Origin: Moringa oleifera
Taxonomy: Eukaryota; Streptophyta; Magnoliopsida; Brassicales; Moringaceae
Assembly: GCA_021397835.1 (NCBI GenBank)
Contig: JAJFZO010000094.1
Span: 6,548,001-6,612,000 of the forward strand
Direction: 5' to 3'
Length of the DNA: 64,000 nucleotides
Below the pieces are notes generated by a model. It ran no database searches. It saw only the letters and a list, made by a program, of their open reading frames with translations, and had not been told where the DNA came from. This document shows positions 1-13,500 of this stretch, one piece after another; the stretch's first letter is position 1; each line of letters starts with the position of its first letter. The translations under genes were made by a program, and so were the position numbers.

Positions 1-119
1 TATGACCAAAGTCTGTAATGGAATAGTAACCTGAGAGAATCAGCAGTGAAAGACTAGAACACAAATAACATCTTCCCAGCATTATGAGCATCAGGAACCA
101 AATCAACAACTCTACTGAC

Positions 120-252
120 CTCTAGGCCACTGAGCAAGAACACTCTCCTTCAAGGTTGCAACGCTTGTGGCAGAAGTAAAGGTTTTAGGACCGATATCTG
201 AACCATCGGTCAGCCGAAACTTGATCTCTAGCTGATCTTGCCCCGCAGCCAT
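120..252 (-). CDS. Membrane-anchored ubiquitin-fold protein, first coding exon (partial gene)
   Basis: Reading from the ATG at 252 down to 120 gives 44 codons plus one base. The peptide starts MAAGQDQLEIKFRLTDGSDI and continues through GPKTF to a WPR end. LEIKFRLTDGSDIGPK is the signature start of the ubiquitin fold in plant MUB proteins, closest to MUB1/MUB2. The exon ends in a GT donor (gtcagt, from 119) after the first base of a codon. This fits the family, where the next residue is Glu. MUBs are small ubiquitin-like proteins held at the plasma membrane by a C-terminal lipidated CaaX box, where they recruit E2 enzymes. The remaining exons and the CaaX box lie beyond the left edge. The next gene, also on the minus strand, is a GAUT. 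MUB and GAUT are neighbours in Arabidopsis too, which supports the call. Confidence 0.85.
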
Positions 253-3200
253 CTCCAAGAACAGTCAGATCTCCACTGGCCCTTCCTCCTAAACTGTCAC
301 CAAAACCCCAGTTGGGTTTGCTTATGGAATCAATATTTCAAACACATGCTCGACACAAGTCTCAGGAAGATCAAATTCCAACCTCGGGCTTCTGCAAAAT
401 TGAAATGCAGACAAGAGAATCAGATACAATTTCCACAGTCAAGATATAATATTTGGAAGAAGATAAGGGGAATCAATAATTGGAAACTGAGACAGAAAAG
501 GAGCACCATTATGTGTAAAGATTTGACTGACGAATATTAGCAGTGAATTTGGCAATCACCATATACAAAGTTAGAGCTATCCAAATATAGAAGATTCAAC
601 AAAATAAAAGGAAAAGCTTGCAGAGAAGCAAAAACACAATCACTGACACACTAAAACAGTTAAAGCAGCCACATAAAACAACGATCAGCCAATAATCAGA
701 CCAACATATCTCCGGATTGGAGTTCTTCAGATCAAGAAAGCAGCTAAAATCTTAAATGGGTCAACCTAAAACCAATCAGAAACCAAAAGAGAGCATCAAA
801 AGAATCAGATGGGAAAAAGAAAAAGGATAAAAAGAAGAAAACTTGATGGGTCATCTTACTTGGCTTTAAAACTGATCTGGTTTGCTTTCCAGCTTCACAA
901 CTTGTAGCTCCAAATTCCGAGGTGAAAGAAAAATAAGGAGGAAGCCAGTGGGTCATTAATCAATATATTACAATAACAAGAGTGGAAGAGATCAAATAAG
1001 CTTCCAAGGACGAGGCTGTTTCGGGGTTTTCAAAGTCTCCAAAATCTGTGGTCAATGCTTTCATTCTTTGCCTTCCCCCACCCTCTCTCTCTCTCTCTCC
1101 TATAAAAAAAAAAAATGACCTCCCTTCCTTATACAGACACATTTTAACACTATTAAAGTTGAGGGGAAAAGGAAGTTGCACTGTTAACAAAAACTTGGAT
1201 GCCAATCCAGGCCACATTATACATGTTTTATTTTTCAAAAAAATTAATTACAATTGTCTTTTTGCACCAATAGAATCATAACTTAAACATAAATCAAAGG
1301 GTATCAAAACAATGTCGAGTTCTAATTAGATAGATTTCTTTATAATCATGATGACAATTTCAATGGGAGAGTTTTGAAGAGCACATGAAAATGCTTTGCC
1401 AGAATGTGACTCTCTGTTAATTTCTAGTTGAATCTCAGACAATAATCAAAACCCATAAATTTTTTAAATCCCAATCAACATTTTCTCCCATTAAAGAAGG
1501 GTAAGAAAAGATGACAACAAGATGATCATTCATGTAACCAAAACATTGAAGGGTACAAACAGGACAGCTTTGGTCATATCTTAAAAGTACATGAAACATG
1601 ACAGATAGTGAAACAGTTTTTGGTATAATGTCTGAATGGTCAAACTCAGAGTTAGGCAGAGCCTTTGTCAAAATTAAGAGCGTGTATCAATGGGTTGATA
1701 ATGTGAACCCTACTATGAAGCCACCAAACCATGACAACATCAATTACCAGTTCTATTGTGTTTTTTCCTCAATGAGGCTGCAACTTGACTCCATTTCTTA
1801 ATGTCCAATGTACATTCATTCTTCATGCCTGTTTCGGACAAAATAGTTGGAGATATCTGGCGAACCAGGCCTTAAACTTCTCTTGGAGATTTCTGTCTTA
1901 CGAAGAATCGGAGATAAGCTTATAAAATGCAATTAAATGATAAAATTCCATCTTGATCAATCATGTTTAGTGAGTTTAATCTCATCCACGAGTTTCAAGT
2001 GTTAAACCCACTCAACTATCATATAAGATAATGTTTAGTTATTCCATTCAATTATTGAGCAGATGATTAGGCCATCGCGGAACAAGGAACCTTCACGTTG
2101 AAAGATCAGAAATACCAAATTCGGCTGTTGGGTGCCAAGTAAAGACAATTATTCTAAGCAGGTTTCTTGTCATGATCAACTGAGCTGATTCCTTGAGCAA
2201 GAATCTTTGATTAGTTTTTTCCGGTAACAAGACTTCTTAGTGTCTAAAATCTGAATGATAACAAATCACTTCTTAACAGACCACTCTCTTTCGAGCATCA
2301 CCAAAATGGAATCAACTACGAAAGTCTTCTCAAGCATTTCAATTCTAGAGAGAGAAGCTTCATTGCCGAAATTCATACCGATGATCAAGACAAAAAACAT
2401 GACTTCATAGGATCCCAAGCAAAAGAACTTGCCCAATTATGCATTTTTTTGTTTCACCCCTGTTGACAACTTTGTTCATATTGGACAGCAATATCAAAAA
2501 GCAAAATAGGAATAAAAAAAAGTGTCAGGTAATTGCATGACTTGAAAGAAAATGCAAGACAATAGTTGAAATATCAAAAGCATTAATAGACAAATTGGAA
2601 AAGAATATTCTGCACATTGCCAATGTTTTGTTGGTGAATCATACATAAGAAATGCTGATATACGACCTAAGAGAAGTTCCCCAATTCAATAGAAACTGTA
2701 ACAAAGCAATCTCCAATTATCTACTCCTAGAATTCACCATGATGATATCAAATCAAGGGGGAAAATTGTGGAGGTACTAACCAAATATAACAAGAAAAAA
2801 AATGTAGGGAAAAAAACATTCGGGGCCAATGGTGGAACTCACAAAGTCCTAGTTTTCCTTCTCCCTGCACCTATCGGCATGATCGCACTGAACAAAAGGC
2901 ACTTCCAATCCTATGTATTTCACTTTATTTTGAAATAGTCTCTAAGGAATCAGCCAGAAAGTGATGGCCACTTCCCCAACCCCCGGCACCAATACCAATA
3001 ATAGTATTCTCTCACGAACCAAAAAAATAAACGGCCAATTGCTATGTAACAGATTGAAAGAATGAACCTCATGCCCGTGCTTAGTGATGCAGCTCATGTT
3101 CCTGGAAATGTGCTAGTATGACAGCAAATCCAGATAGGAAGTCGCCCTTAGGCCAATTACTGCTTGCCTTCACAATAGATCTCAGAAAAATTCCGAGCCG

Positions 3201-3283
3201 CAAAAGAATTATGTGAAACCCAATATCACTGTGGTCCTTCCCCATTCTATCTCTCGTATCTAGCTCCTTCAGTTGACCTACTA
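253..3283. other. Leader of the MUB gene and intergenic DNA
   Basis: No convincing coding region was found. The part next to 252 should be MUB 5' leader and promoter. A CT run at about 1083-1100 (GA-rich on the minus strand) is typical of plant leaders and core promoters. The part approaching 3283 should contain the 3' UTR of the GAUT gene. Short open frames here have no recognisable domain or composition and were not called. Confidence 0.5.
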
Positions 3284-6200
3284 TCACACCAAGATGTGGC
3301 AGTTCTTTACAAAATCATTGGAGTAATTGACGTACTTGGTCCAGAATGGCCGGAGATGCTCAAAGCCTATTTCCAGCCATGGTTTTGACTGACCATTATA
3401 GTGGATAACTGCTGCCTTTTTCACGTTTTCGATATTGGTCTTATTCTGATAGCCCAAGCCTAGCATATGCCACAATGGATCGATTGGGTGAACATAACCT
3501 TTAAATGCAATCAAAGCAGGTGGCAGGGTTCCAAGCTTCCACATTGTCAGATTCGACTTCAGGTTCTGTTAAAAAACCCACAACCAGAATTAAATGGTAA
3601 TAAAGCATCTGTCATTTGCCGACAATCAGACCATTATAATTTAATATATAATCGATGATCAAAGAATGTAAACTCTTTGTTAGCAGTGCCCTACACAAAG
3701 ACATTAGAATGATAGGGTTCCACCAACATGAACATCAGCGTAAACAAGCAATCATAACAAAAAGTAGGGTTGACACTCCTGCAGGAAAGACAACCATATT
3801 TCACTTTCCATATTCAATGTATTCTATGACTCCCTGCTATCTTCATAAATTAAAACCATGAAAAAGGGGGAAAGGAAGCCTGAAAAGTAATACAAGCATG
3901 CATGAAAAATTTTCAGTTAAATAGTGTACCTCTTTCAGCCAGGAATGATAAGTTTCTCTTATATTTGTCTTTCTCCAGGCATGGAGATCGAAGATATTCA
4001 TCCCATAAGCCCATGCACATTCATCAGGGTCCAAATGCTTTGCTATGAGGGGATGAGAAAAATTGAAGTAGTTCCTGAAGTGCTTAGACATTACCCATTC
4101 ATCTTCACCTTTACAAGTCTCAACGGCTCCATTAACCTTTCCTTTGAGGTCAATCTCCCAAAGCGGGGATAGATCACGCTGGACTACTATATCATCATCT
4201 AAAAAGACCACCTTGTCCAGGTTCGGGAAGAGCTGTTCAACACACAGTAAGCACACATTTTAGCAAAAGTTAAAGGAATGCAATTTTTCATTGAGAACCA
4301 AATACTGCATAACCAATGCCTTTTTTCTTTTTCTTTTTTTTTTTTCGTTTGAGCAGAACTGCATAACCAATGCTGATCACCCATTGCCAGAAGCAATGAT
4401 GAACAAAGTCTTAGAATTCACAAAAAATTTATTTTTCGCTAATAAAGATTGCACAGTTACACTCAAACAAATATCTAAACAAAGCAAGTATCCAATTTAA
4501 ATTTCTTTGTTACCACACTTCATGCACAACGATAAAGGGCAAATTGCTAAATCTGAAATCTCTTAATCAGCTTGGCTTCAAAATGGTTAATCAGAAATTA
4601 CATGAGACATTCTAATGTTGGTGATTTAATAAATATTAAACAAATTGAGGTTCTAATATCACAGTAGTACAAATTAAGATAACTGTTGCCACCGCAAAAT
4701 CAAGCTCCTTCAGAAATTCCTGGCACTTAGTTACTGAATTTGTTCACCTTGTCAGTGGGAAATTGGGTTTGATTTTAATTTTATTAAGGAACTCAAGTTC
4801 ATTGGAAAACAAAGGGGATGGTCAGCAAACTTTGTTACCTGTGGACCAAGCTAAGTTGCCCCTCAACTAGACACTAAGAATTACCATCACTTTTCAAGTT
4901 CTTTTTTTCATTCTGCTTAAACAATAAATTAACAGCATGGAGTACTTCAAATGGTCAGATAAGAAAACATAAATAAGATATGATTACCTCTGGTAAATAT
5001 ATGCGGAGGTGGTTAAGTAAGGATATGTACTTCGGACTTCTAGCCTGTAATTTTGAAGCAAAGGACCGTGGAGTAGTTTCACTCAGGTTGGCCCCTGCAA
5101 CATGATTGCCATGATAGTAATTCCGTATCCCATTATGGTTCTCTACAGCTTCAAGTACTGGGACATTCTCTCTCGTTAACCAGTCAAACTGGTGAACGCC
5201 TTTCACTTCTACAATAGCAGGGGAGACGGAATTCAGTGCAAACCAGGAGTGCATGCCAGCATAAGTTTTCTTGTCTGTGATGACATGAAAGACGACCTTC
5301 TCAGGTTTTAGAGATGACTGGACAGTAGAAGTGACAACAACTGAAGCAGCCAAAATATTGTCGGTTGACAGGACAAAGTGGTGGTAAGATTTATCAGAAA
5401 GCACAGGGAGAAACTCTGGTGAAGGCAGCTGTCTGCGTGCATGAGCATTAGAGGAATATTCATCTGTCAATCGCAGAGAGAGACAATGGATCCCTTTTGG
5501 AATGGAACTTGCAGCAAAATGCTTGTTCATTAGCTCAGCAAATCTAGATTCCCTAATCTCCCTTTCAAGCTTTTCCATCTGTGCAAAAGAGACCAACATT
5601 TTTCAGAAACAATGCGTATAAGTACACTTACATGGCGAAACAATTTCTTCAATTTAATTTGTAATAATAAATATACATAATGGTGGGAGAAAGTAGAATA
5701 GTACGTTTTCCCAATTGCGACAGACAAAGAATTATAACCATGAAGAAATAATGAAAAGTAAAGAGAGGACATAAGATAAATGTGCACAAACATCCGCAAG
5801 CAACAACCAAATTTCTTAAGAATCAAGACATATACCCATTTAGTTCTTTCCCAAAAGAAAAAAACGAAGAGAAAGAAACATAAGGAAGATGAATCAATGG
5901 CATTATATAAAGAGTTAGCTCAAATGTCACTATATGATTTTCCCAATACTAAAATTTGCTTCGACCTCAACTTCATACTAGAATCACAAGGATACTAATG
6001 TCAGCCATCACACTGTCCAGACAATTAACAGGTGCTGAAGCCTAGCTAAAATGTCATTCTTTAATCTGACCCACATAACAATCCAGCAACAAGCTAATCT
6101 CAATTTAACACGTTCCTTAAAAGCCAAAATTCAATTACACCATACAAACAAGTGAAGCTAAATTAAAAATTAAAAAAGAAAAAAAGAAGTCAGGTAGATC

Positions 6201-9200
6201 TGAATCAAAACTTTTTCTTTTTTTTTTTGGTGATAGAAAGATCTGAATCAAGACATAATAGTGTTTTTTTTTTGGATAGAAAGTCCTGAATCAAAACATA
6301 ACACGCTACAGCACACGAGGCCAGAACACAAGTTGTTAGCAATAGCTTGCGGTGCCAAAAACTATGACAATTTCTTTTCAATGTTTGGGCACCTTGTGAT
6401 AAGCCATTATCCCATTGCATTTAGCTCATAACTTCCATAGAAGAGAGAAGCAGCAATTGATAACTAGCACAGAATAATTCAAATGCAAGGCAAAATAACC
6501 ATAAAACCACTTCAAGTTTTCATAGTATTAGAATCAAGACAATGTTGGATAAATTAACACTGCAAAGCACAGGACAGATAATAACAGCAGGAATGGTATT
6601 CCAGACAATAAATAGCTGATATGGACAGATTATTTCCAGGGAATACTGAAGGAGAAAATTGTTAAAGTCCAAAATAAATGGACCCGGTGCGCATAGATGG
6701 CTAAAAATGCAACGAGATAGATAAAAAATCTGGATTTTGAGGAAGAAACAAGAGACCATTTAAGTGATTAAACATGACCTTGTGTATGACATCATTAAGA
6801 AATATTTAAGGAGAGAGATAACGAGGAAAAAAAAAAGGATCAAAGAGGAATCCTATAACTGGCCCAATCTTACACATATTTAACAAACCAAGATTTTTTA
6901 CCACTGCCCCAAAAACCAAATGCATCTTAAGAAAAGAAGTTGTAAGATACATACAAGACATAAGGATCAAATATTTTCATTGACTCAAAAGAGCATGTTA
7001 GACAAAAGGGTACATATCTATGGACTAATTTGCATGGCATGGATGTGAAATCAGCATATAAATTTATGCATTATGAACGAAGATGTTCAACAACATGGGA
7101 ATAGTATTGACCCCTGACATGTAAAGACAGATCCAAAAATTATCACATGAAGAATAGCATCCAACAAAGTGATTTCTAACCGAGGCACATTATTGAAGGC
7201 TTAAAGAGGAAAAGCTTCATATAGCATTAGCAAAACCATATTCAAAGGACTGACTTAAAAGAAGTCAAGTAGTGTTATCACCATCGCTTATTATGAATAT
7301 GCTATTACAAACATAGCAGCAAAGGAGAGACAACAAGTTTCAAGCTGCAATGAACTTTCTGCAAGTCAGTATATTCCTACTCTTTGCTCCAGTGACAAGT
7401 AAGCTAAGTTTATCAATGGTAGTGATCGTGTCTGTATATCTAAAATGATAGTGAAGAATCAAGGAACAAAAGTGAAGATCGACGGCCCTGAAAATGCCAA
7501 ACTTCAGAGTTTGGAATATCTTGTGAACTCATCTAGAAGGTGAAGTTGAAAGCTGCTATCCTGAAATTAGCACTCCCCATTTCCAAGGAAACTAGTGTCA
7601 AAGCATTGAGCCGTTGTTAGCATGCCATCATCTGAGTATGCTCGATTTTGCAGGGATCTCAATAACTCATCATATTTATTGCAACAGTTACTTTTTAGTT
7701 TAGAAGATTTCTAGTAATCACAACCCATGCATTGAAAATGCAGGATGCTTATACAGGCTGAAGGTTGATTTGGTGGTTGCAGTTGTAATGTTTGTTAGAA
7801 AGGAAGGCATGCACTTCTGCAACAATTATTGGGTCTGCAACACCTTGGGCCAGCAAAATACATAACAACAAGGTTGGCTCTTTTTCAATCTAATAATTTG
7901 TTTCTCTTAAATTCTTTTAATGGAAAACTACATTCTCGTAGCAGAAGAAGTCAGCATCCAATACTTGGCCTAAACTAGAAGAGCCAATCTCAGCATTAAT
8001 CATAAGCTTAATGCTTAGGAGACACATGCTCAAAAGATGGAACCCAGAGATCTGCTCAACTAGATGACAACGCATCTCATGACTAATAGCATTCACTGAA
8101 TTAGGAGGCAAATTTTAAGAATCTTCCATCTCAGGTTACATTATGGCAGGAATCAAGCAATTACCCTTTTGGATCTAAAGCTGTCTACAGCTCAAACTTA
8201 ATTCATGACAGAGAATTCTACAATAATAACTAGAAACCAATATCACTTCAAAAGCCATTAAACCCCAACATCCTCACAAATGAAGCAACCCAAATCATAT
8301 TAGATGAGTCATAAGATATGGGAGACGAATACTACAGCGAGAATGCTTAGATAAAGAAAAAGATGGAAGAGATCTATCTAAATTATCCAGAGGACATCTA
8401 TACATCCCAACTTAATCACCTTCACCAAAGTTGCAAGTTCACAACAGATATAAAACACAAAGGGTGTATTTTTTTGGTCAAGAATAAAAGAGAAGCACAA
8501 CCTCTTTATTAGGATAGCAAACATCTTTATGATCACAGTAGAGGGGAAGGTTCTTCATCTACTGAACTCAGCTAGAAAACCGCAACATGTTTAGGATACC
8601 ACAGATGGGAAAAAAGAAAGAATCCAATCTAGATAGTTTATTTCTAATCCTTGTCCAACCAGCCAAGGAGCAGGACCTAATGTAACTGAAGTTGGATGAC
8701 ATAAAAGTGCAATTGCCAGAACTTACTGAATCGAGTTAAAATCATTAAATGAAAACCATACTTCTCAGTAATCCTACACAGACCCTGCAATAAACTACAA
8801 AAGAAATAACAATTACGTTTCAGTAACATGTAACGTACCATTGCCCGTAACTTGAAAGCAAAGATCTTTGCATCATATTGGCTGCTCTTCATTTCAGAAA
8901 CAAGTTGACTAAATGAATCTGGAAGCTTCAGATCATCAGGAATTTCCTGAGTGTTTGCTTCATTTAGGATCTTGTAAAAGTCTCTAACTAGTCTCTGCTG
9001 CATCATCAAAACCAGAACAAGGGTCCAGCTTAAATTAATAACACAGAGAAACTGTTGATCCACCAAAAAAATAGTTTCCATAGCTGAGTGTATTGTGATG
9101 AGAATTCTAAAAGAATCGAGAGAGTAGAAACGGGGAAAAAGACTACTTACCCCGGAATCATCTACTCTACCAAGAAGCCTCGGGCCCAACCGTCTACCCA

Positions 9201-10564
9201 AACAATCTGAAATTCAAAAGAAAGCATAGAAAATAAAAAATCATGGTTCCATTAAAAACATGCTTGGAAAATTAAGAGGAAAATGCTAAATGAAAGAAAT
9301 AGAACTAAGAACTACTAGTTAGGTCAGATTCAGAGGAACTGATCGAACCATAACAAGCAAAAAGGCAACAAACCAAAAATAGTGAACTAACAGAGGCGTT
9401 GCCACATTAGGTGCTTGCAAGTCAATAGGGTGCACTCAACCTCGTTTTGACTTTTAGACTGGAAAAGTAACAAGGGAAAGAATACAACTAACAAGAGTAC
9501 CATTTGAATAAATATAGAAATAAAAAAGCCTAGTGATAACCCAACTAAATACACCTCAATTCCCACCTCCAGATATTAATAAATTTGTAGCCCATGAACT
9601 AGACACCTATCTTAACTGAACTCACTCAATCAATTCAAAGTATCGCCTAAAACTCTTAAAAAAAAAAAAAAGAAACAAAATAACAATCAGCAGCAACACA
9701 ATAAATATTATCAATCACAATTTATTAATATTAACGATGTCACAAAAATGCTTGAATAGGCATAGAGCTACAATAATAGGGAAACCATGAAACTGCTTTG
9801 CCTGCATTATAATCATCTTTCACCCTGCCCAACTGGATGGAAAAGTCAAAAACAGATTCAACCAGCCATACCAATCCAAAATAATCCCATTATTGAATCA
9901 TTCAGTCCATATTTTATGAAAACATGTATAACCACAAACTTTGCGCCCTGCATCACCAAATGAATAAATAGCCCAACACGAAACTTGTAACATAATAGTC
10001 CATAGATTCCCACCACAACACACTATTCCTAATTCAGTTCCAATAAATCCAGTCAACAAATAAACCAATGAGCTTCATCTGCACAGTATTTGAAAAGCAT
10101 GACCCCCAAAGGATATACATAACTCTGCAAACCACATAAAACTAGGCATTACTAGGCAGCCTGCATAAAACCAAATCAAGATCCACATGCCACTTCATGG
10201 AGAAAACATGGCAAACTCATAACAGGTTAAGATCCATCAACAAGAATCACAACAAGACTAGCAAATACATGCTCATATGATGGCAATCAAATAGATAAAA
10301 GAATGAGAAATGGTAAATTTTAAAAGAAGAAGAAAAGAAGTGAAAATGAGTACCGAATGAGGAGCACTTGTTGACACCTTCAAGGGTAACAAGAGCAGTG
10401 AGGATAAAGACAAAAGGCAACAAGAAAGCTAGGATGAGGATAGTGTGGAAAAGGGTTCGATAAGAGATGTGACGAGCTGCGACCTTGATCTTCATCAAGT
10501 CAATAAACCCATTGCTGCTCGATATCGTGATGCTCCTCATGCTAGGCGAGAAGTGAAGCTGCAT
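3284..10564 (-). CDS. GAUT13/14-like: GAUT13/14-type galacturonosyltransferase, glycosyltransferase family 8
   Basis: Six exons: 10354-10564, 9151-9206, 8839-8994, 4988-5578, 3930-4232, 3284-3565. All introns are GT-AG and the total is 1,599 nt (532 aa), the usual size of GAUT13/14. GAUTs are Golgi type II membrane enzymes that add galacturonic acid from UDP-GalUA to homogalacturonan during pectin synthesis. A short cytosolic N-terminus is followed by a hydrophobic anchor at about residues 38-62 and a stem. The GT8 domain has the metal-binding aspartates of FLDDDIVVQRDL (D350-D352) and the conserved HYNGQSKPW (494-502) near the C-terminus. Intron 3 (5579-8838) is 3.3 kb and intron 4 (4233-4987) 0.75 kb. 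No interrupting mutation was seen. The start at 10564 is the first in-frame ATG and gives the family N-terminus MQLHFSPSMRSITISSSN. Assignment to the 13/14 pair rather than GAUT12 or 15 rests on remembered sequence and on the neighbouring MUB gene. Confidence 0.93.
5579..8838 (-). other. Large third intron of the GAUT gene
   Basis: The intron begins GTACGT after codon ATG at 8839 and ends CAG before 5578. It is AT-rich without a recognisable gene or transposon protein. Around 6195-6310 the phrase atctgaatcaa...acataa recurs next to poly-T tracts, a small local duplication. Nothing else was identified. Confidence 0.6.
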
Positions 10565-13500
10565 CCTTCTCTATGCAGCCCCACCACCACAAAAACAAAA
10601 AGCCTAGCACCTAAACCGACAGCTGCACCTCCAGAATATCTTTCTGTGCACCTCTCGACTCCCAGTCCCCAACCCACCATCAGATCCACAGCAATTGGGC
10701 TTGTCCAATCCTGATTTCCACTCAATTCTTGATGTATTCTTCTGGTTCTTTCTCAAATCTATCGTCGTTTTATTCTTTCTTGTTATCGTCGTCGTTCTTC
10801 TTCTTTGTGGCCTTCTCAAAGACCGCATTGGATTTCTGACCAACAATATTTTCTTCTTTTTATCTCAGTCCTCTCGATTCAGTTCAAGATTTGAATCAGA
10901 GAATCAAACAGGGTATCGCTTTCTTTGTGTTCTTCAACGAATTTTCGACCTCTCTCATGGATCGAGTGAGAGAGAAGAGGGAAAGAAAAGAGGAAGAGAG
11001 AGAAAATTCGGGTTTTCTTTCTGTTTATGTATTAGTCTAACATTATTTTGCTTTCTTTGTGGGTATGAGGATCCCTCCCATTGGTGGATCGGCTGATCTA
11101 ATGACATTTTCCTGGAAAATCTTAAAAAAATATATAATTAAAAAATATATAATTAAAAAATATTAAACCAAATGATTAAGGAAAACTTTGATGGGTCAAA
11201 ACTCAAAACCGTGTTGGGTTTAGAGGAAAGAGAGAAATGTGGGGTTGGCCTTTGACCCTGAGTTTAGGGGCAGGGCAGATGAAGAAGAGGCAGTGTGATC
11301 TTATAGCTAAATTTAGATGTCTCCTTTCATGGCCAAGCATTTCCTTCCTAGGATCATTTATCTCTGGATGCTCTTATATTTAGTTAACTTTCTTAATCCC
11401 ATTCAGATTAAAGGACAATCATCTCTTTATTTATTTCAAGATTACATAGATCAATTACTGAGATTTAACGATTCTGTATTTATAGAATATAAGTTTGAAT
11501 CATGATTTTTCCTTGATTTTCTCCATGTACATGTTTGGTTAAAAATATTATTTTTATGTTTATATATTTAATAAAAAGACTAACATGAATTTTACGTATT
11601 TATTTTATTTAATGGTAGCATATCAATTTCTTTCAAGTAAAGTTAAAAGCTTTTTGTCTTTTAACTTGTTTATGGTCATACTGAAGTTAACCCTTCTGAG
11701 ATTTATTGAAGAAAATTAAGAAATCCAAGAGAAAATGATTTTTAGTTTGAGTTTTTCAATTCCAAGAGAGAGATGGTTGATTGAATACTTGAAGATGACA
11801 GCCAACCGACAATTACAGGAGAACAGGAGGTTTTAGATTCTTCCACGTTAGGAAGTCGAGAAAATTTGAAGCTGTTGAATATTCCTTTTTTTAGTCAACC
11901 AAAAAATTAGGGTTTTTACAAAGAAGCAGGTAATTTACATGAATGGAAGCCTAATGGCATTGCCTTGTCTAAGTGGCAAAGGCAAAGGCCTCGAGAAAGA
12001 AGAAAATAGAGACCAAAATAAGTTCCTCTCTCTTTCTCTTTTGCTTTTTTCTTTCAATTCTCCTCTTGATGCTTGACACCATGAATGAGAACAATAGGGC
12101 AAGGATTGCTCCTTTTTGTTCTCAGAAAAGTTTGATTCTTTCCTCTCTCTTTTTTACCTTCAAAATCCAGAGAAATCGTGTTACTTTACGTGTAAGTCAT
12201 CCATGAAGCATTAATGGTGAAATTATTATAATAATGACCCATATCTTTCAAACGGTAGATTTATGGTACACTAATAAGATGGAAGCATAAGAACCCATGG
12301 AATAGGCCTTTTCATTAAATTCCGAAGGCCAACCCAGTTGCAATTCATAGTTTTTTAAGGAATTTTGGGAAATCAAAGAATAGCTTGATGAATTAGGTTA
12401 CATAGAAAGTACCAATTTGGATAATGATTCTCCATTAATATCAGTTTACGCTAAGTTTTTGACATAAAATTTAAAAGAATATTTTTATAATCTATAATAA
12501 TAAAAAAATAAAAAATATTAATTTCGGCCAAAACAGAGAGAAACTCTATTTTTTCTTATGTGAATGTTGTAATGAAAATTCAGAAGTCATGGAAATAAGC
12601 AGGAAAAAAAGCCATGGAATAAAATTAGTGCTCCAAGATGGAGAAGATTGGATCATGGCTAGCAAGGAAATGCTTGGAATTTGGTGGTGAAGATTGTTCA
12701 GTGCAACCTTCACATGGGAGGAAATTTTCTTGCCTAAAGAGGGTCATGGTATGAATAGCAAGGTGCGATTGATTACCAAACATGAGATAACGGTGAGTTC
12801 AAGGCCATGTGACCCATTTGGTAGTCAACTATGTGGGCACTTCTGTCAGTCTCCTTCCTAAATACAAATATTCAGAGACAGATTACCTTTTAGGCCTAAG
12901 TGCAAATTTAGGAACTGCTTAAATATGAATACACCAAGATAATCATGAAAGGAAGAGAGGCTTACATGGAGAAAATGAACCCATGATTGATTTGAAGTCG
13001 GCAGCTACCAAGAATCCAAGGATGCTACTCAGCCGAAAGACTAATACTTCTGCATGATGTTGTCTTGGTCAGCCTGAATTCGTTATGGTGTCATTATCAT
13101 TAAAACGTGTTTAAGTAAATAATGACAACTAACTTTAAGGAAGAAGGTCTTTTAGTGCAATCAACTTCGAGGAAGAAGGCTCTTCGTGTCCTCCATATAC
13201 CTAGAGGTCATTCAGATCATACCTGTAATGATACAATGAATTCTAGTTAATAATTTAATGCTTGTTTCCCTCCGAGGTTGTATAGGCCTTTGATTGATTG
13301 CTTGCACAAATGGAGACATTGGCCCAAAGGATAATTAAAACTAGCAACCCAAATTGTACTGTTCCGTTGTTCTCTCTTTATCTGGCTGGAAACTAAATGT
13401 ACAGTGGGCTAATAAAAAAGAATATCTTAAATGCGAAAAAGCATTAGCTCATGAGTTGTAGTTATGAGTTGGAGACAACGGAATGAAGCATAAATTAGAT

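Noticed and set aside
10445..11096. Plus-strand frames upstream of the GAUT gene
   Set aside because: They cross the GAUT first exon and leader in antisense and are rich in Phe, Leu and Ser from pyrimidine tracts.
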